DNA from: Nemertoderma westbladi
Taxonomy: Eukaryota; Xenacoelomorpha; Nemertodermatida; Nemertodermatidae
DNA length: 25,054 bases
Reading direction: 5' to 3'
NCBI GenBank assembly: GCA_032718475.1
Contig: JAUCBJ010005924.1
Span: 1 to 25,054, forward strand
The position numbers were made by a program, and so were the translations under genes. The notes below the pieces were generated by a model. The model saw only the letters and a list, made by a program, of their open reading frames with translations, had not been told where the DNA came from and did no database searches. Numbering within the stretch: position 1 is the first letter of the stretch; the number at the start of each line of letters is the position of its first letter. This document shows, piece after piece, positions 1 through 10,120 of the stretch.

Positions 1-1
1 C

Positions 2-2494
2 TCATGGGACGATCCGCTTAAGGGAGAACTGTTGAAGAAATGGATGAAATGGGAAGATTCTCTACCGGCCATCGAGAACTTTATAATTTCCCGTGCATAT
101 TTTGGTCATGTTCTTCCTACGTATTCCTATCAACTCCATGTGTTTGGAGACGCCAGCGACATGGGAATAGGTATAGTAGCATATCTGCGAGTCGAAACTC
201 CGGATGGAATCAAAGTCGCCTTGGTTACCTCTAAGGCATTGATTAACAACAAGTTAAAGGTTCCTCGAGCGGAGTTAAAGGCGGCTTTATACGCTACAGC
301 CATCGGCCGGAACGTAACAGAACAAATCGACTATCCACTGGAGAAAACGGTTTATTGGACCGACGCTTTACTCGTGTTGGAGTATCTAACCAATGAAGTC
401 TGTCAGTTCAGCGTTTTTGTTACTAACAGGGTAGCTATTATTCTTAGTCGCACAAAGATAGATCAATGGAGACATTGCCCTGGTACGATTAATCCAGCCG
501 ATATCGCCTCCAGGGGAGCAACTCCACAGGAACTGATAGATACTCCAGATTGGTTGGGTGGACCCGACTTCCTGAGCAAGGAAGAGGATGAATGGCCTCC
601 TCACCTTACTACGGCGGAGATTAGACAAGCCAAGGGAGCGGAGACAGTCAAACCTAAAACCCGGGCGAGTAAATCGAAGTTATTTAAACCGACGATCGAT
701 CTATCTGTATTACATACTTCCGGGAATGATGCTTCGGATCCACAATCCCTCGCCACAAATAAGTCTGTTGTGGAAATTAGGGATAGAGATTGGAAATCTG
801 GAATACCAGACGTCTCGCAAGGAATCTCACCCCTGCTGCAGAGAGCAATGCATCACTACAGTTCCTGGAATCGGCTCTGTAAAGCCGTCACATATTTAAG
901 GCGATGTTTTCATCATCACTACTCCAGGACGAAGACCACTAGTGATACCGCTCCATTGACATCTGCACAAGTTCATGTTATTAAAAATTAACCCAAATAT
1001 AAGACATCTGACCGGTTTCTCAAGGAGAAAATTAGTTACCAGGAGCATGAAGAAACCAATAAGCAGATACTGAGACTCCTGCAATGCTATGAAGATTCCG
1101 ATAAGTATTTCCTGTTGTTGAGAAATCCGCAGATGCGCTTACGGGATCGCTTCTCTAGCACAATGATAGATGGGTTAATACGTGTTGGAGGAAGGCTCAC
1201 CAATGCGCCATTATCCTTTGACACTAAATTCCCCATACTCATTAGAAATCTTGAAGTACAAATCAAGATGATTGTAGATGTTCACAGCAAACTCTATCAT
1301 GCTGGTAGAGAACGAGTTCTTAGCGAAATTCGAACTCGCTATTATTTTGATAAACCCCGTAGAGCTCTGAACCAAGTTCTTAGGAACTGCATACCCTGTA
1401 GGAAAGCATTCAGTAGGCCTTTAACACAGCGAGAGGCAGAATTACCTAGGGAACGAGTAAGCTTCTTTGAACCACCTTTTACTAATACTGGTGTAGATTT
1501 ATTTGGCCCTATTGAAGTATATCGTGCTAGGACTATAGTCAAGAGATGGTGTGTCATCTTCGTATGCATGACTTGTAGAGCCATCCATCTCGATATGGTG
1601 AATGATCTATCTACCAACAGCTTCGTCTTAAGTTTACGCCGACAGATCGCTCGCTTCGGGACGAGTAATACCATGAGATCGGATAAGGGAACGAACTTCA
1701 TTGGTGCCAACAACGAAATACAGGCTTACGTAAAGGACTGGAACCAAAGACAGGTGGACGATCAGCTAAGGATAACAGCGTCTAGCTGGACCTTCAATGC
1801 CGCCGACGCCCCTTGGTGGGGAGGAAGTTGGGAGAGATTAATTAGAAGTGTCAAGACCGCATTTCACTTTATAGTGCCATGCCGCGCGTATCTCACCGAC
1901 GAACTTTTGCGGACATTAATGGAGGAAATAGCTGCCTATCTCAACGAGAGACCGCTTATGCCAGTCTCATCGAGTCCCGATTCCCTGGAAGCGCTAACAC
2001 CCGCGCACTTCCTACTGAAGAAACCTGTAGCCATGCTCCCACGATTGGAGATTGCCGACGGAGACGAATACTGCCGTCGAACTTGGCAACTTATGCAGTT
2101 GCTATCCCATCGTTTCGCTGACCATTTCGAGAAACATTATCTGCCCATGCTACAACTTCGAACTAAGTGGTTTGCGCAGCAAGGAAACGTCAGCACCGGA
2201 GATATGGTGCTTATTGTAGATCCAGACCTCCCACGTAAACGGTGGCAGACAGGTCGTATCATCGAGACTCACATCTCGGATGATGGTTTAGTACGCTCGG
2301 TAGAACTCGTCGTCATGCGGCGTAACTTCAAGAAGCCAGGCATAATCTTTGAGACGCAACAACTCAACCGCCCAGTTGGTCGTTTATGTTTACTGGAAAG
2401 AGACAGAGAACTCTCCGGAAACTATGGAAGGCAAGACACTCTTCCCACGACCACCTCCCTAATTCCTCAAACATCTAGGGACTCCCCAACGTGA
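2..2494 (+). pseudogene. BEL/Pao LTR retrotransposon pol, 3' half (RNase H, zinc finger, integrase), one in-frame stop
   Basis: The frame is open from base 2, so the gene starts before the window, and it runs to a stop at 2492-2494. A single TAA at 989-991 interrupts it; reading resumes in the same frame. Visible in order are the end of the RT region; a Pao-type RNase H (HVFGDAS near 125-145, PRAEL near 265, a WTDALLVLEYL segment near 355, NPADIASRG near 495); a linker with GLIRVGGRL near 1175; an HHCC zinc finger (HSKLYHAG, then CIPC); and a DDE integrase core (TGVDLFGP, RSDKGTNF, GGSWERLIRSVK). A C-terminal DUF5641-like domain ends the protein. In this family pol processes, copies and integrates the element's RNA. 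The linker between 992 and 1114 also reads as coding, so the stop is probably a recent lesion rather than a true end. The family assignment is firm. Gag, protease and most of the RT lie outside the window. Confidence 0.92.
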
Positions 2495-2509
2495 TACGTC
2501 TGGAGTGGG

Positions 2510-2830
2510 TGTATGACTATATTGTTTTATCTATTTTATTATATTTTATATGCGAACTTTATTATGTACTTTATTATAATCGTTTTTATTCAATTTTATT
2601 TAGTAGAAGGTTATTTTAGATTATTTGGTAGATTAGTGCAATATATTAGTGTTTATTACGTAATTACATATATATAATATATTTAGTGTGACGGCGAGAA
2701 ATAATTTTTCTCTTTCCTTACTGTCCGTATCATATTATAAATACGTGACTACAGTAAGATGAAATGTCTGTACTTATTAAAGTACAATAAAGCCACTACT
2801 ATATTTAAGTATTATTGGTAGGCAGAGTAT
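2510..2830 (+). repeat. Probable 3' LTR of the BEL/Pao element (end not defined)
   Basis: Sixteen bases after the pol stop lies a purine-rich stretch, GGAGTGGG (2502-2509). It is followed by TGTATGAC at 2510, the layout expected of a polypurine tract and an LTR starting TGT. Downstream are a TATA-like TATTATAAATA (about 2734) and AATAAA at 2786-2791, both expected inside an LTR. The 5' LTR is outside the window, so start and end cannot be confirmed by self-comparison. The right boundary is a guess. Confidence 0.4.
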
Positions 2831-2960
2831 TAGGAATGCAAAGTTCAGATCCTCGTGTCTCGGCTAAACCAAGCTCTGGGTAGACCTTGGAAATGACTTG
2901 CCTCTTCACACTGACATTGCTTCGTGCGATATTGCTCTTCTACCTTATATTAAATAATAC
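2816..2960 (+). repeat. Possible tRNA-derived SINE fragment
   Basis: GGTAGGCAGAGTATTAGG (2817-2834) resembles a tRNA A-box region and GTTCAGATCC (2843-2852) resembles a B box. A stretch like the body of marine-invertebrate tRNA SINEs follows (GACCTTGGAAATGACTTGCC). The spacing between the boxes is shorter than in a tRNA, so at best this is a degenerate or truncated copy, or part of the LTR. Confidence 0.2.
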
Positions 2961-3037
2961 ATATAGTAGCGTGATGTCCATATAACAGTAGCGTAAAACG
3001 CAAATAAATCTGTTAAACCTTTTGACCATCTGTAATT

Positions 3038-3310
3038 CTAGTCGATTAAGATATCGCGGCACCCACCGATATACTTGAAAGACAAATTCTAGAATCAGTG
3101 GTTAACGTCCCCAGACAAGTTCTGGAATAAATCGGTGCCCATCTTAAATATTAATTTAATATTTATTAAAATCTGTAAAATTCAGATCCTTTAAAATTTC
3201 TAGTCAATTAAGATATCGCAGCACTTACAGATACTCTTAAAAGACAATTTTCATAGAATTAAGGATCCTATGTCCCCAGACCTGCTCTGGAATCAAATTG
3301 TGTCAATTGT
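3038..3310 (+). repeat. Diverged tandem pair, period about 162 bp, each with a CCAGA/TCTGG hairpin
   Basis: TAGTCGATTAAGATATCGC (from 3039) recurs as TAGTCAATTAAGATATCGC (from 3201). The similarity continues through a GTCCCCAGA..TCTGGAAT segment (3108-3127 and 3272-3292). In both copies CCAGA and TCTGG flank a 5-base loop (3111-3125, 3276-3290). The loop bases differ while the stem is kept. The function is unknown. The pair lies between the LTR-like region and the zinc-knuckle pseudogene and could be LTR or untranslated-leader material. Confidence 0.6.
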
Positions 3311-4114
3311 ACTATCAAATAATAAAATTCACGGGAATAAATTTAAATTCATATTTTAAATGAATTTCATAAATTGTCATTTTGTGCAATTTATAACATT
3401 CCCAAAATTCCATTAATTAATAGATCATGGGAGCGGAGATTCATCCTATTGAGTGTATTAGAGTGCGAGAATCTCCAACATATAGTCAATAGCGGATAAA
3501 ATTAATAAAATCATGTATAAAGAGGATATTGACAATTAAAGAATTACTATTAAATAGCATTCCAGATCTGTATGCATGAGTATTACCCTAATTCTACCGC
3601 TAGCTTTCCATAATGTCACCATAGCAACACCCACGCTAGAATTAGAAGCAAGTTAAAGGAACAATAGAAAGCTTGTCACATTGCATAGCATAGAGAATAC
3701 ATAGCACTCTGTTAGTATCCAAAGATACACAGTAATAACGTGACATTCTGGAAGGCACTGACTAACGGACAAATGGCCTGTATGTGTACAATTGGTGACA
3801 GTTGTGTGGAATTTGTGTGTTTATAGGTGAATGTTACTGCTAAAGTATGTTTACAGTAGCTAGTCGCCATTGTGAAAGTAGCCCAACTCTCCTATAGAAA
3901 GAACCTAAAGTGGATTCAAGCCTTTGGGACGGACAGTGGAGTGACTTGTGCCGGTTATCGTTGTCGTGCTGTTGCTACATGTTGGCGTAAACACCGCGAC
4001 GACGGTACATCGGCGCTGAGAATCCCACTGTCCGGGGGCAAAGAGAGGTAGGCAGCGACGTCCGCTCGCCTAAACATAAACTCATTTCGATATTAATAAA
4101 CTCAGATAGCAGAT
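3311..4114. other. Non-coding stretch upstream of the zinc-knuckle gene
   Basis: I see no coding frame of note. The last 280 bases become GC-richer and resemble a leader. A 10-bp inverted repeat is present, CGGACAGTGG at 3930-3939 and CCACTGTCCG at 4025-4034, enclosing about 85 bases. This may be the 5' untranslated region or LTR/leader of the element carrying the downstream gene. Confidence 0.4.
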
Positions 4115-5561
4115 ATGACGGAGTTGATAGAAGATGATCTTGGTATCAGGGAGCGATATACTCTACCCTTACAAGCATTTGTGGATAGCTTGATACGCGG
4201 TGAAACCGATCCAACCATTACGGAGGACGATGGTCGTTATATCGAACCGCCGATGTCCCAAGAGCAACTTACGCGTGAATTGGACTATCGAAAATTCACC
4301 GCTCGCTATACGCATCGTAATAGTACGTATATGGACTTCCTAACTACCGGCCATCCTATCGATTACATGATAGGAAGATGTAGACACCGAAAGGGAAATG
4401 GTTCTATTTAAATATCATACCCAGCGGAGTCGTAACGATAAACCGAGAATAGATCACGAAAATTCTATTCGTAACAGACTGGGAAGACGAACCAATATGC
4501 CTAGAATCTGAGGAGATTCAGCCTATCGCGCCCGGAACAGCGACAACGATTACATCCTAGAATGGTATCAAGGTCCACAGTGTCTCACTGCGTACAATTA
4601 TCGCCATGCCAACTATGTTTCTCGGCAACGTTGTCGGTTATGCGCATCGAGAGACCATGTTACGCCCATGGACACAAACGTCCGCTGTTCCTATTTCCAA
4701 GAACAACCGACTATGGAAATTTATTGCGCATATTGCAGACTCAATAACTTGCATATTTTTGCGGTTTGCCCTCAATTTATGACTCAATGTCACAATTGTA
4801 AACTAAAGGGACACGCCAGTTTCGATTGCCCTTTTAATCACGATTTGGAAAGCGTAGATGAAATGATCACACTACGTTACATCAGAGCTTGGGAAGCGAA
4901 CGCTGATTTACATTGTGATTCGCGCCATCGCTATTATCCCGGACGCGCTTACGAAGGAGTTTATGCGTTCCATCCTTATCTATTCGCTTCGGTCGAACAG
5001 AAATCACGCATATCGAGTTACGAACTACTAAAGCGTGTCGGAGAATGTATTTCAACCAAATTCGTACGCAAATTTCTCAGGAGTGTTAATCCTAGCGACC
5101 TTCATTCCTATAACTTAATCAATTATATCCGTCAGGATCCAGACTATGGAGACTTATTTGTTAACTCACACCCCGAGTTACAGGAAGTATATCGACGGCC
5201 TTACGAATACTGAGCCCGCGAACGCGAGTTGGAAAGAACCATTAAACCCAGGAGGTTTCTGACTGCCTATGGTCCACCCACGGCTCACGTTCAGACTACT
5301 CGTAAAGGACCCGTAAGAGCGGCTGTCCTAAAACGCGCTCTCAAGGCCGTTAGACCCCTCTCCCCCGACGTTGATGTCAATCAACCCGGTACTTCGACTG
5401 GCGGATACACAGACCATAATCCTACACCCTCTGATGCAATTATATTGCACCCTTCACCCAGGAGTTATAGCCCTCCTTGTAAAGTGGCTCGCCCCAAAGA
5501 GAAAAGGACTCTGGCCACCTTTAAAAAACTGCGTAAACGCCGTCCGCGCAAAAAAGACTAA
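4115..5561 (+). pseudogene. Unrecognised gene with CCHC zinc knuckles and a basic tail, broken by frameshifts and a stop
   Basis: Coding-like sequence runs in three frames. It starts with ATG at 4115 and stays open to about 4370. It shifts frame near 4370, again near 4455-4470 and again near 4530, then stays in one frame to the stop at 5559-5561, interrupted by TGA at 5211-5213. The N-terminal part is acidic (MTELIEDDLG). The middle has a CxxC (CRLC), a near-knuckle (CAYC, then H and C) and a canonical CX2CX4HX4C knuckle (CHNCKLKGHASFDC, about 4788-4829). The C-terminus is proline- and lysine-rich and ends in a basic run (KKLRKRRPRKKD). Knuckles plus a basic tail suggest binding to nucleic acid, as in retroelement Gag/ORF1 proteins or some viral nucleoproteins. 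I do not recognise the family, and no polymerase accompanies it. Assigning it to a mobile element is inference. Confidence 0.6.
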
Positions 5562-6484
5562 CTGTTTAGAGTATTTACATATATTAGAAACTGTGATTTT
5601 TGTATATTTATAAACTTGAATCCCATTTTCTGGGAGCGGTGTAAAAGCTTTTGCGGATATACTCAGTCCCCCTCGCCCGCAAGGTACCGTTATAGGTGTT
5701 TTAACGGACATAAAAGTCATTCTTCTATATGTGTGCTTTGGCGGACATGGTAAGGCAAAAAACCCGCAATGCGTCAAATACCCTGGCACAGCTTAGCCTT
5801 GATGATTCAGATTACGACATCTAACAGCTGGTTGCTGACATGGAAACGGCCATTGGACACATGGTTCTTTGTTTAGCTTAACAGCCAATCAGAGCGATTT
5901 TTTCTGTCGATGTGGAGATATTTGGCCGATCGTGCTAGGAGTGTTCAGTCTTACTGTTTTTCTTGATACTGTTGTGTTGTTTCTATCTAGGCCAGGAACA
6001 CCGGCTCTAGAGTCCATTCGTTTCAGACTTTAGAAGAAACATTAGTAGGCTTAAGATTATAGAGCGTATAACTGTTATCAGTTCATAACTTGTCATATCA
6101 TATCTTAACCTACCGTCTTAATGCTTTTTACTGTTGTCATATTTTGTATCAGTTGGTTGAATATTATTTGGAGAACATTTATAAAGAACCCAAATTTCCC
6201 AATTTTCTTGATACACTACAGGTTAGAGAGACAGGTTACATATAGCGATTGCGACTTATATGATTGTGGTTTGTAGTGAATTTAATGCTATTTGATAAGC
6301 ACTACATGAGTCAGTTGCTGTTCTCTTTATACATGATAAAATTCATTGACGGTCGGCAAATTAGTGAGCAGTATTGTGTTTTACCGGTAGTGTGCATGAT
6401 TGTGACTGACAACTAAGCATTTCCTAAAGAATGCGCCTCATACGTGAATCATAAGCCTTACCGACTTACCGTTGTGATTAGTAT
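5562..6484. other. No gene recognised
   Basis: This is AT-rich sequence after the zinc-knuckle pseudogene. One short frame ends in a coding-looking acidic tail (LSLDDSDYDI, stop at 5822-5824, ATG at 5747), but it is only about 25 codons from that ATG and unsupported. An isolated TACCGGTA lies at 6382-6389. Nothing else stands out. Confidence 0.4.
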
Positions 6485-6813
6485 AAGTCATATCTCTGTT
6501 TACCTAGATAGAGCGCCACGTCCTAAAGGAACTGTTAATATTTCCCGAAAGTGAATAATATTAGTCAGAAATTATTTATTAACGATCAATCGAATAATAC
6601 AGTAAGCTTACACTGCAATAATAATCTAAGCCCTCAGAATCCAGTCTCCCGGGTATATCCAGCGGGTGAATGGACGCGCACTAGGCTGGCTTCTGCTAAT
6701 GTTGTGTTTATTGGTATTAAATATTTGTCAATTTCTAAAGTCTATTTATAAACCAAAAGACATATAAATTTTGGCAGGTTAAACTGCTAAAGGTCTTCAA
6801 AAGCGCGTACAAT
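6485..6813 (+). repeat. 329-bp duplicated block, copy 1
   Basis: This block matches 9792-10120 in the same orientation, 3,307 bp away. The only difference I find is t at 6732 versus c at 10039. Flanking sequences are unrelated on both sides. No terminal inverted repeats or target-site duplications are obvious. It contains a 66-codon open frame that is shared by both copies only because they are nearly identical; there is no sign it encodes a protein. It is either a recent segmental duplication or one block of a non-autonomous mobile element. Confidence 0.9.
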
Positions 6814-7310
6814 GTATAATCAGAAATAAAAAACCTGCAAGATCTCCTAATGTCTCCTGAGTGTTGGTGGGGTTGATCAACATGCTTTATTTAATATTCT
6901 TTTTTGGGAACTTCGATGCACTTTACTCAGCATTTCAAGTAGACCTACACCTTGTGTTTAAGGGTGGCATCCTGTTTCAAAAGAAACCTGGGAAACTGCT
7001 TACCCTAATACCCACACAGTGGTCATAAGTCCCAGATCGATCATGTCCTATTTAGGAAGAAGTACAGAACTCTGTTCATGTACTTACTTAAAAGTTCGGA
7101 TTTTCCAAACTGACCATGTCGTCTTACGTGTGTGCAGAACCAAACTCAGTCTTAGGAATCCTATAATGAATTAATATTTTAGGGTCTCTGGCAGGTAAGA
7201 TGCGGTGGTCAGAGAAGACTAAATCTTATCAGGGTGATTGCGTCACTCGTATTTATCAGGTAGTAATAGGCCAGTCATCTGGTCAATCACTACCAATGTG
7301 CTACAGTATA
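6814..7310. other. No gene recognised
   Basis: This is ordinary AT-rich sequence between the duplicated block and the foldback element. A donor-like CTGGCAGGTAAGA is present around 7189-7201, but no exon can be supported. Confidence 0.4.
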
Positions 7311-8225
7311 TACACCATGACCCGTAATATAGTGTCATTTTCTAATGACACGGACCCCACCCCCCCCCCCCCCCCCAAATTTTTCTACAAATCTTTATCA
7401 TATTGTTTGAAATTTGAAACACAACTAGTTCAACTCACCGTGGTTGTTATCATGAAGCCGGAATTTTCGATTTCGCCTTTAAATTTTATTTATAAGCGTT
7501 TTAAAAAAATGTCTTTTACGAAATCGCACCCTCTGTATCATTGCCATTCTTCACTTTAGTGGTAATTTTTTCACATCAATAGAAAGCTAGCGTTGAAAGG
7601 ATTCCTAATATGTAGCAATATCTGAATTTCATTGAGAAACAGCTGAGAAATAGGCGTTCAAAGATTGCAAGAATTATTGTTCACTGCAGGCCATTTATTC
7701 TATTTAAAAAATACACAATATTCTAGAACGTGTTATTTATTTTATGAGTTGGTAGGCAACAGCGGTATGCCTATACAATATATATATTGCCTAGCTAATC
7801 ATACATAAACAAATTGTTCCAGAATATTGTGTATTTATTAAATATAATAAATGGCCTGCAGTGAACAATAATTCTTGCAATCTTTGAATGCCTATTTCTC
7901 AGCTGTTTCTCAACGAAATTCAGACATTGTTACATATTTGGAATCCTTGCAACGCAAGCTTTCTATTGATATGAAAAAATTACGACTAAAGTGAAGAATG
8001 GCCACGATACGGAGGGTGCGATTTCGCAAAAGACACTTTTTTAAACGCTTATAAATAAAATTTAAAGGCGAAATCGAAAATTCCGGCTTCATGGTGACAA
8101 CCACGGTGAGTTGAACTAGTTGAGTTTTAAATTTCAAGCAATATGATAAAGATTTGTAGAAAAATTTGGGGGGTGGGGTGGTCCGTGTCATCAGAAAATG
8201 ACACTATATTACGGGTCATGGTGTA
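7311..8225. mobile_element. Foldback MITE with about 415-bp inverted arms, flanked by TA
   Basis: TACACCATGACCCGTAATAT (from 7311) is the inverse of the sequence ending at 8225. Complementarity continues with few differences to about 7729 on the left and 7815 on the right, leaving a spacer of about 85 bp. The termini read CACCATGA...TCATGGTG with TA directly outside, consistent with a TA target-site duplication. No transposase is present. A C run lies near the left end (7360-7376) and the matching G-rich tract near the right end (8167-8180). Open frames inside (for example 7200-7559 and 7910-8191 on the minus strand) are by-products of the two arms. Mobilisation by a TA-targeting transposase in trans is inferred. 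Confidence 0.88.
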
Positions 8226-8263
8226 ATTGGATAATTATGATATTATAACGTAACCCACTCCAA

Positions 8264-8288
8264 CCCCCCCCCCCCCCCCCCCCCCCCC
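8264..8288 (+). repeat. Poly(C) tract of 25 nt
   Basis: This uninterrupted C run lies about 40 bp outside the foldback element's right end. It is one of several long C or G runs in the window: 7360-7376, 12524-12540, 16811-16825, 16828-16837 and 20645-20661. Confidence 0.9.
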
Positions 8289-9184
8289 TTATACTCCCAG
8301 ATATCCAACGTACTTGCTACAGTATAACGTTAACACCTAGGAGTAGGAAGGTATTCTTCATCTCCCACGAAAAGTAATCATCACTAGAACTTTGTAAAAC
8401 ATTAAATAACTTCTTGCCGAAGCCAAATCATCCCCCACACTACAGTATCACTTTGCATCACTTTGCTATCACTCTTGGTGTATGCTTTAGGCCTTGCCTT
8501 CCGTGCTGGCTGCCGCTGTCGAGGGCAGTAAACACAATTTTAGTTCAGCCCAAATGTTGTCAACTCAGGTAAGGCAGGCGTGCCTTGAGAAGCGTCCTCT
8601 GATGGACATTGCCGTTCCAGATACATTACTTTTATTACATTGTAATATTATGTTTGCAGTTTATTTTATAACTAAATTTACGATGGCGGTTACGGTGACG
8701 TCACAATAATGCACACAAACCTTTACTGATACTCTATTCCTAATAGGATGCATTTGACGTTGGAATTAGCTGTGAGATCTTGCGGCAAATGGCTACTTAA
8801 AATTCAATAGCCGAGGTAGCCCACGGCAAAATCGCCTATGGCAAGATCATTTGCCGTGAGCCGCGGGAATCCATGACAAATAAATGGAAAATTATAAAGG
8901 AAAACAATCAATGTATCTAATAGAAGATGACTTTAAGTGGAAGATACTGTAGTTGGGGTTGTTAGTTAACCAGCAATTTGCTCCCATATAAACACACATA
9001 TGGCAGTATGCAAATGCAAAACACATCAGCACCAAAACACACATGCATTGTGTAATAGTAATGATGTGCTTTAGGTAAGGACAATGACAGTACCGGGCGG
9101 TGTTACAACATGTGGAGTCTGATTGTGCTTCAGAATATTAATTTATAGAGCACTAATATCCATAATCAATAACCACCAATAATC
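8289..9184. other. No gene recognised
   Basis: I find no supported coding region. A frame at 8494-8709 has no domain features. Around 8779-8865 short related pieces (TTGCGGCAAATGGCT and GGCAAGATCATTTGCCG) repeat in direct and inverted order, suggesting a decayed small repeat. Confidence 0.35.
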
Positions 9185-9313
9185 AAAAACTCAATAATTG
9201 GGTGCGATAATCCGGTACTTATGAAGCTCGTGGCTAACTATAAAAATCTTCAAAATGTTGCCCACGAGCTTCATAAGTACCCGATAATCCCACCGAAACA
9301 GAATTGAGTTTTT
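9185..9313. repeat. Nested perfect hairpin (two concentric inverted repeats)
   Basis: The outer arms are AAAAACTCAAT (9185-9195) and ATTGAGTTTTT (9303-9313). The inner arms are 19 bp, starting GTACTTATGAAG (9215-9233) and matched exactly in inverse at 9262-9280, with a 28-base loop. GATAATCC also repeats directly on both sides of the inner hairpin (about 9205-9212 and 9283-9290). It could be a very small MITE or a cruciform. No function is evident. Confidence 0.8.
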
Positions 9314-9791
9314 AGAAGTTGTAATATGTTAAAATAACTGAGATTATTGTAGCGTTTAAAGTTTAGAAAATATTGGAATCTCAAGTTTTGATAAGTTGTT
9401 TAGCCCATGTGAAGTATAGGGCTCTACCAGAATTTCTGCTTATATATATGCTGCAATCATATTGCATTCAAAGCCATCCTATATCAATTATTATTTCACT
9501 AACCAGCTGCTGGTAATTGAATACCATCCATATTAATTTATATCTACAGCAAAACAGCAATGTGCATTAATAACAATAATAATCTGCCCAATGGACACTC
9601 ATTAGACTCCAATTATCACCATACATGGTAACAACCAACAACTCCTTTGTAGAGCCTGTAATCTGATCTGACATTATTAACAATAAAATTACCAGTAGCA
9701 GGAAATGTTTAGCCCACTAGCGTTTCTCATTGGATAATAATTAGGCTTATTAACGTTCCCCTTCAAATTCATAGAATGTGTTGTAAGAAAC
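9314..9791. other. No gene recognised
   Basis: This is AT-rich sequence with no coding, RNA-gene or repeat signal that I can support, ending at the second copy of the 329-bp block. Confidence 0.4.
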
Positions 9792-10120
9792 AAGTCATAT
9801 CTCTGTTTACCTAGATAGAGCGCCACGTCCTAAAGGAACTGTTAATATTTCCCGAAAGTGAATAATATTAGTCAGAAATTATTTATTAACGATCAATCGA
9901 ATAATACAGTAAGCTTACACTGCAATAATAATCTAAGCCCTCAGAATCCAGTCTCCCGGGTATATCCAGCGGGTGAATGGACGCGCACTAGGCTGGCTTC
10001 TGCTAATGTTGTGTTTATTGGTATTAAATATTTGTCAACTTCTAAAGTCTATTTATAAACCAAAAGACATATAAATTTTGGCAGGTTAAACTGCTAAAGG
10101 TCTTCAAAAGCGCGTACAAT
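9792..10120 (+). repeat. 329-bp duplicated block, copy 2 (abuts the 35-bp array)
   Basis: This block is identical to 6485-6813 except for one base (10039). Its right edge, GCGCGTACAAT, coincides exactly with the start of the 35-bp tandem array. In copy 1 the same edge runs into unrelated sequence. The coincidence suggests that block and array belong to one element, or that the duplication breakpoint lay at the array. Confidence 0.9.

Noticed and set aside
2816-2852. A tRNA gene at the A/B-box-like sequence
   Set aside because: The box spacing is too short and no cloverleaf or acceptor stem can be drawn; kept only as a weak SINE candidate.
6551-6751. 66-codon frame repeated at 9858-10058 as a possible duplicated small gene
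   Set aside because: Both lie within the near-identical 329-bp block; conservation reflects recency, and the single difference changes an amino acid.
7200-7559. 119-codon frame through the poly(C) tract
   Set aside because: It crosses the terminus of the foldback element and its homopolymer; the similar frame at 7910-8191 is just the opposite arm.
8494-8709. 71-codon plus-strand frame
   Set aside because: No recognisable motif, biased composition or supporting context.
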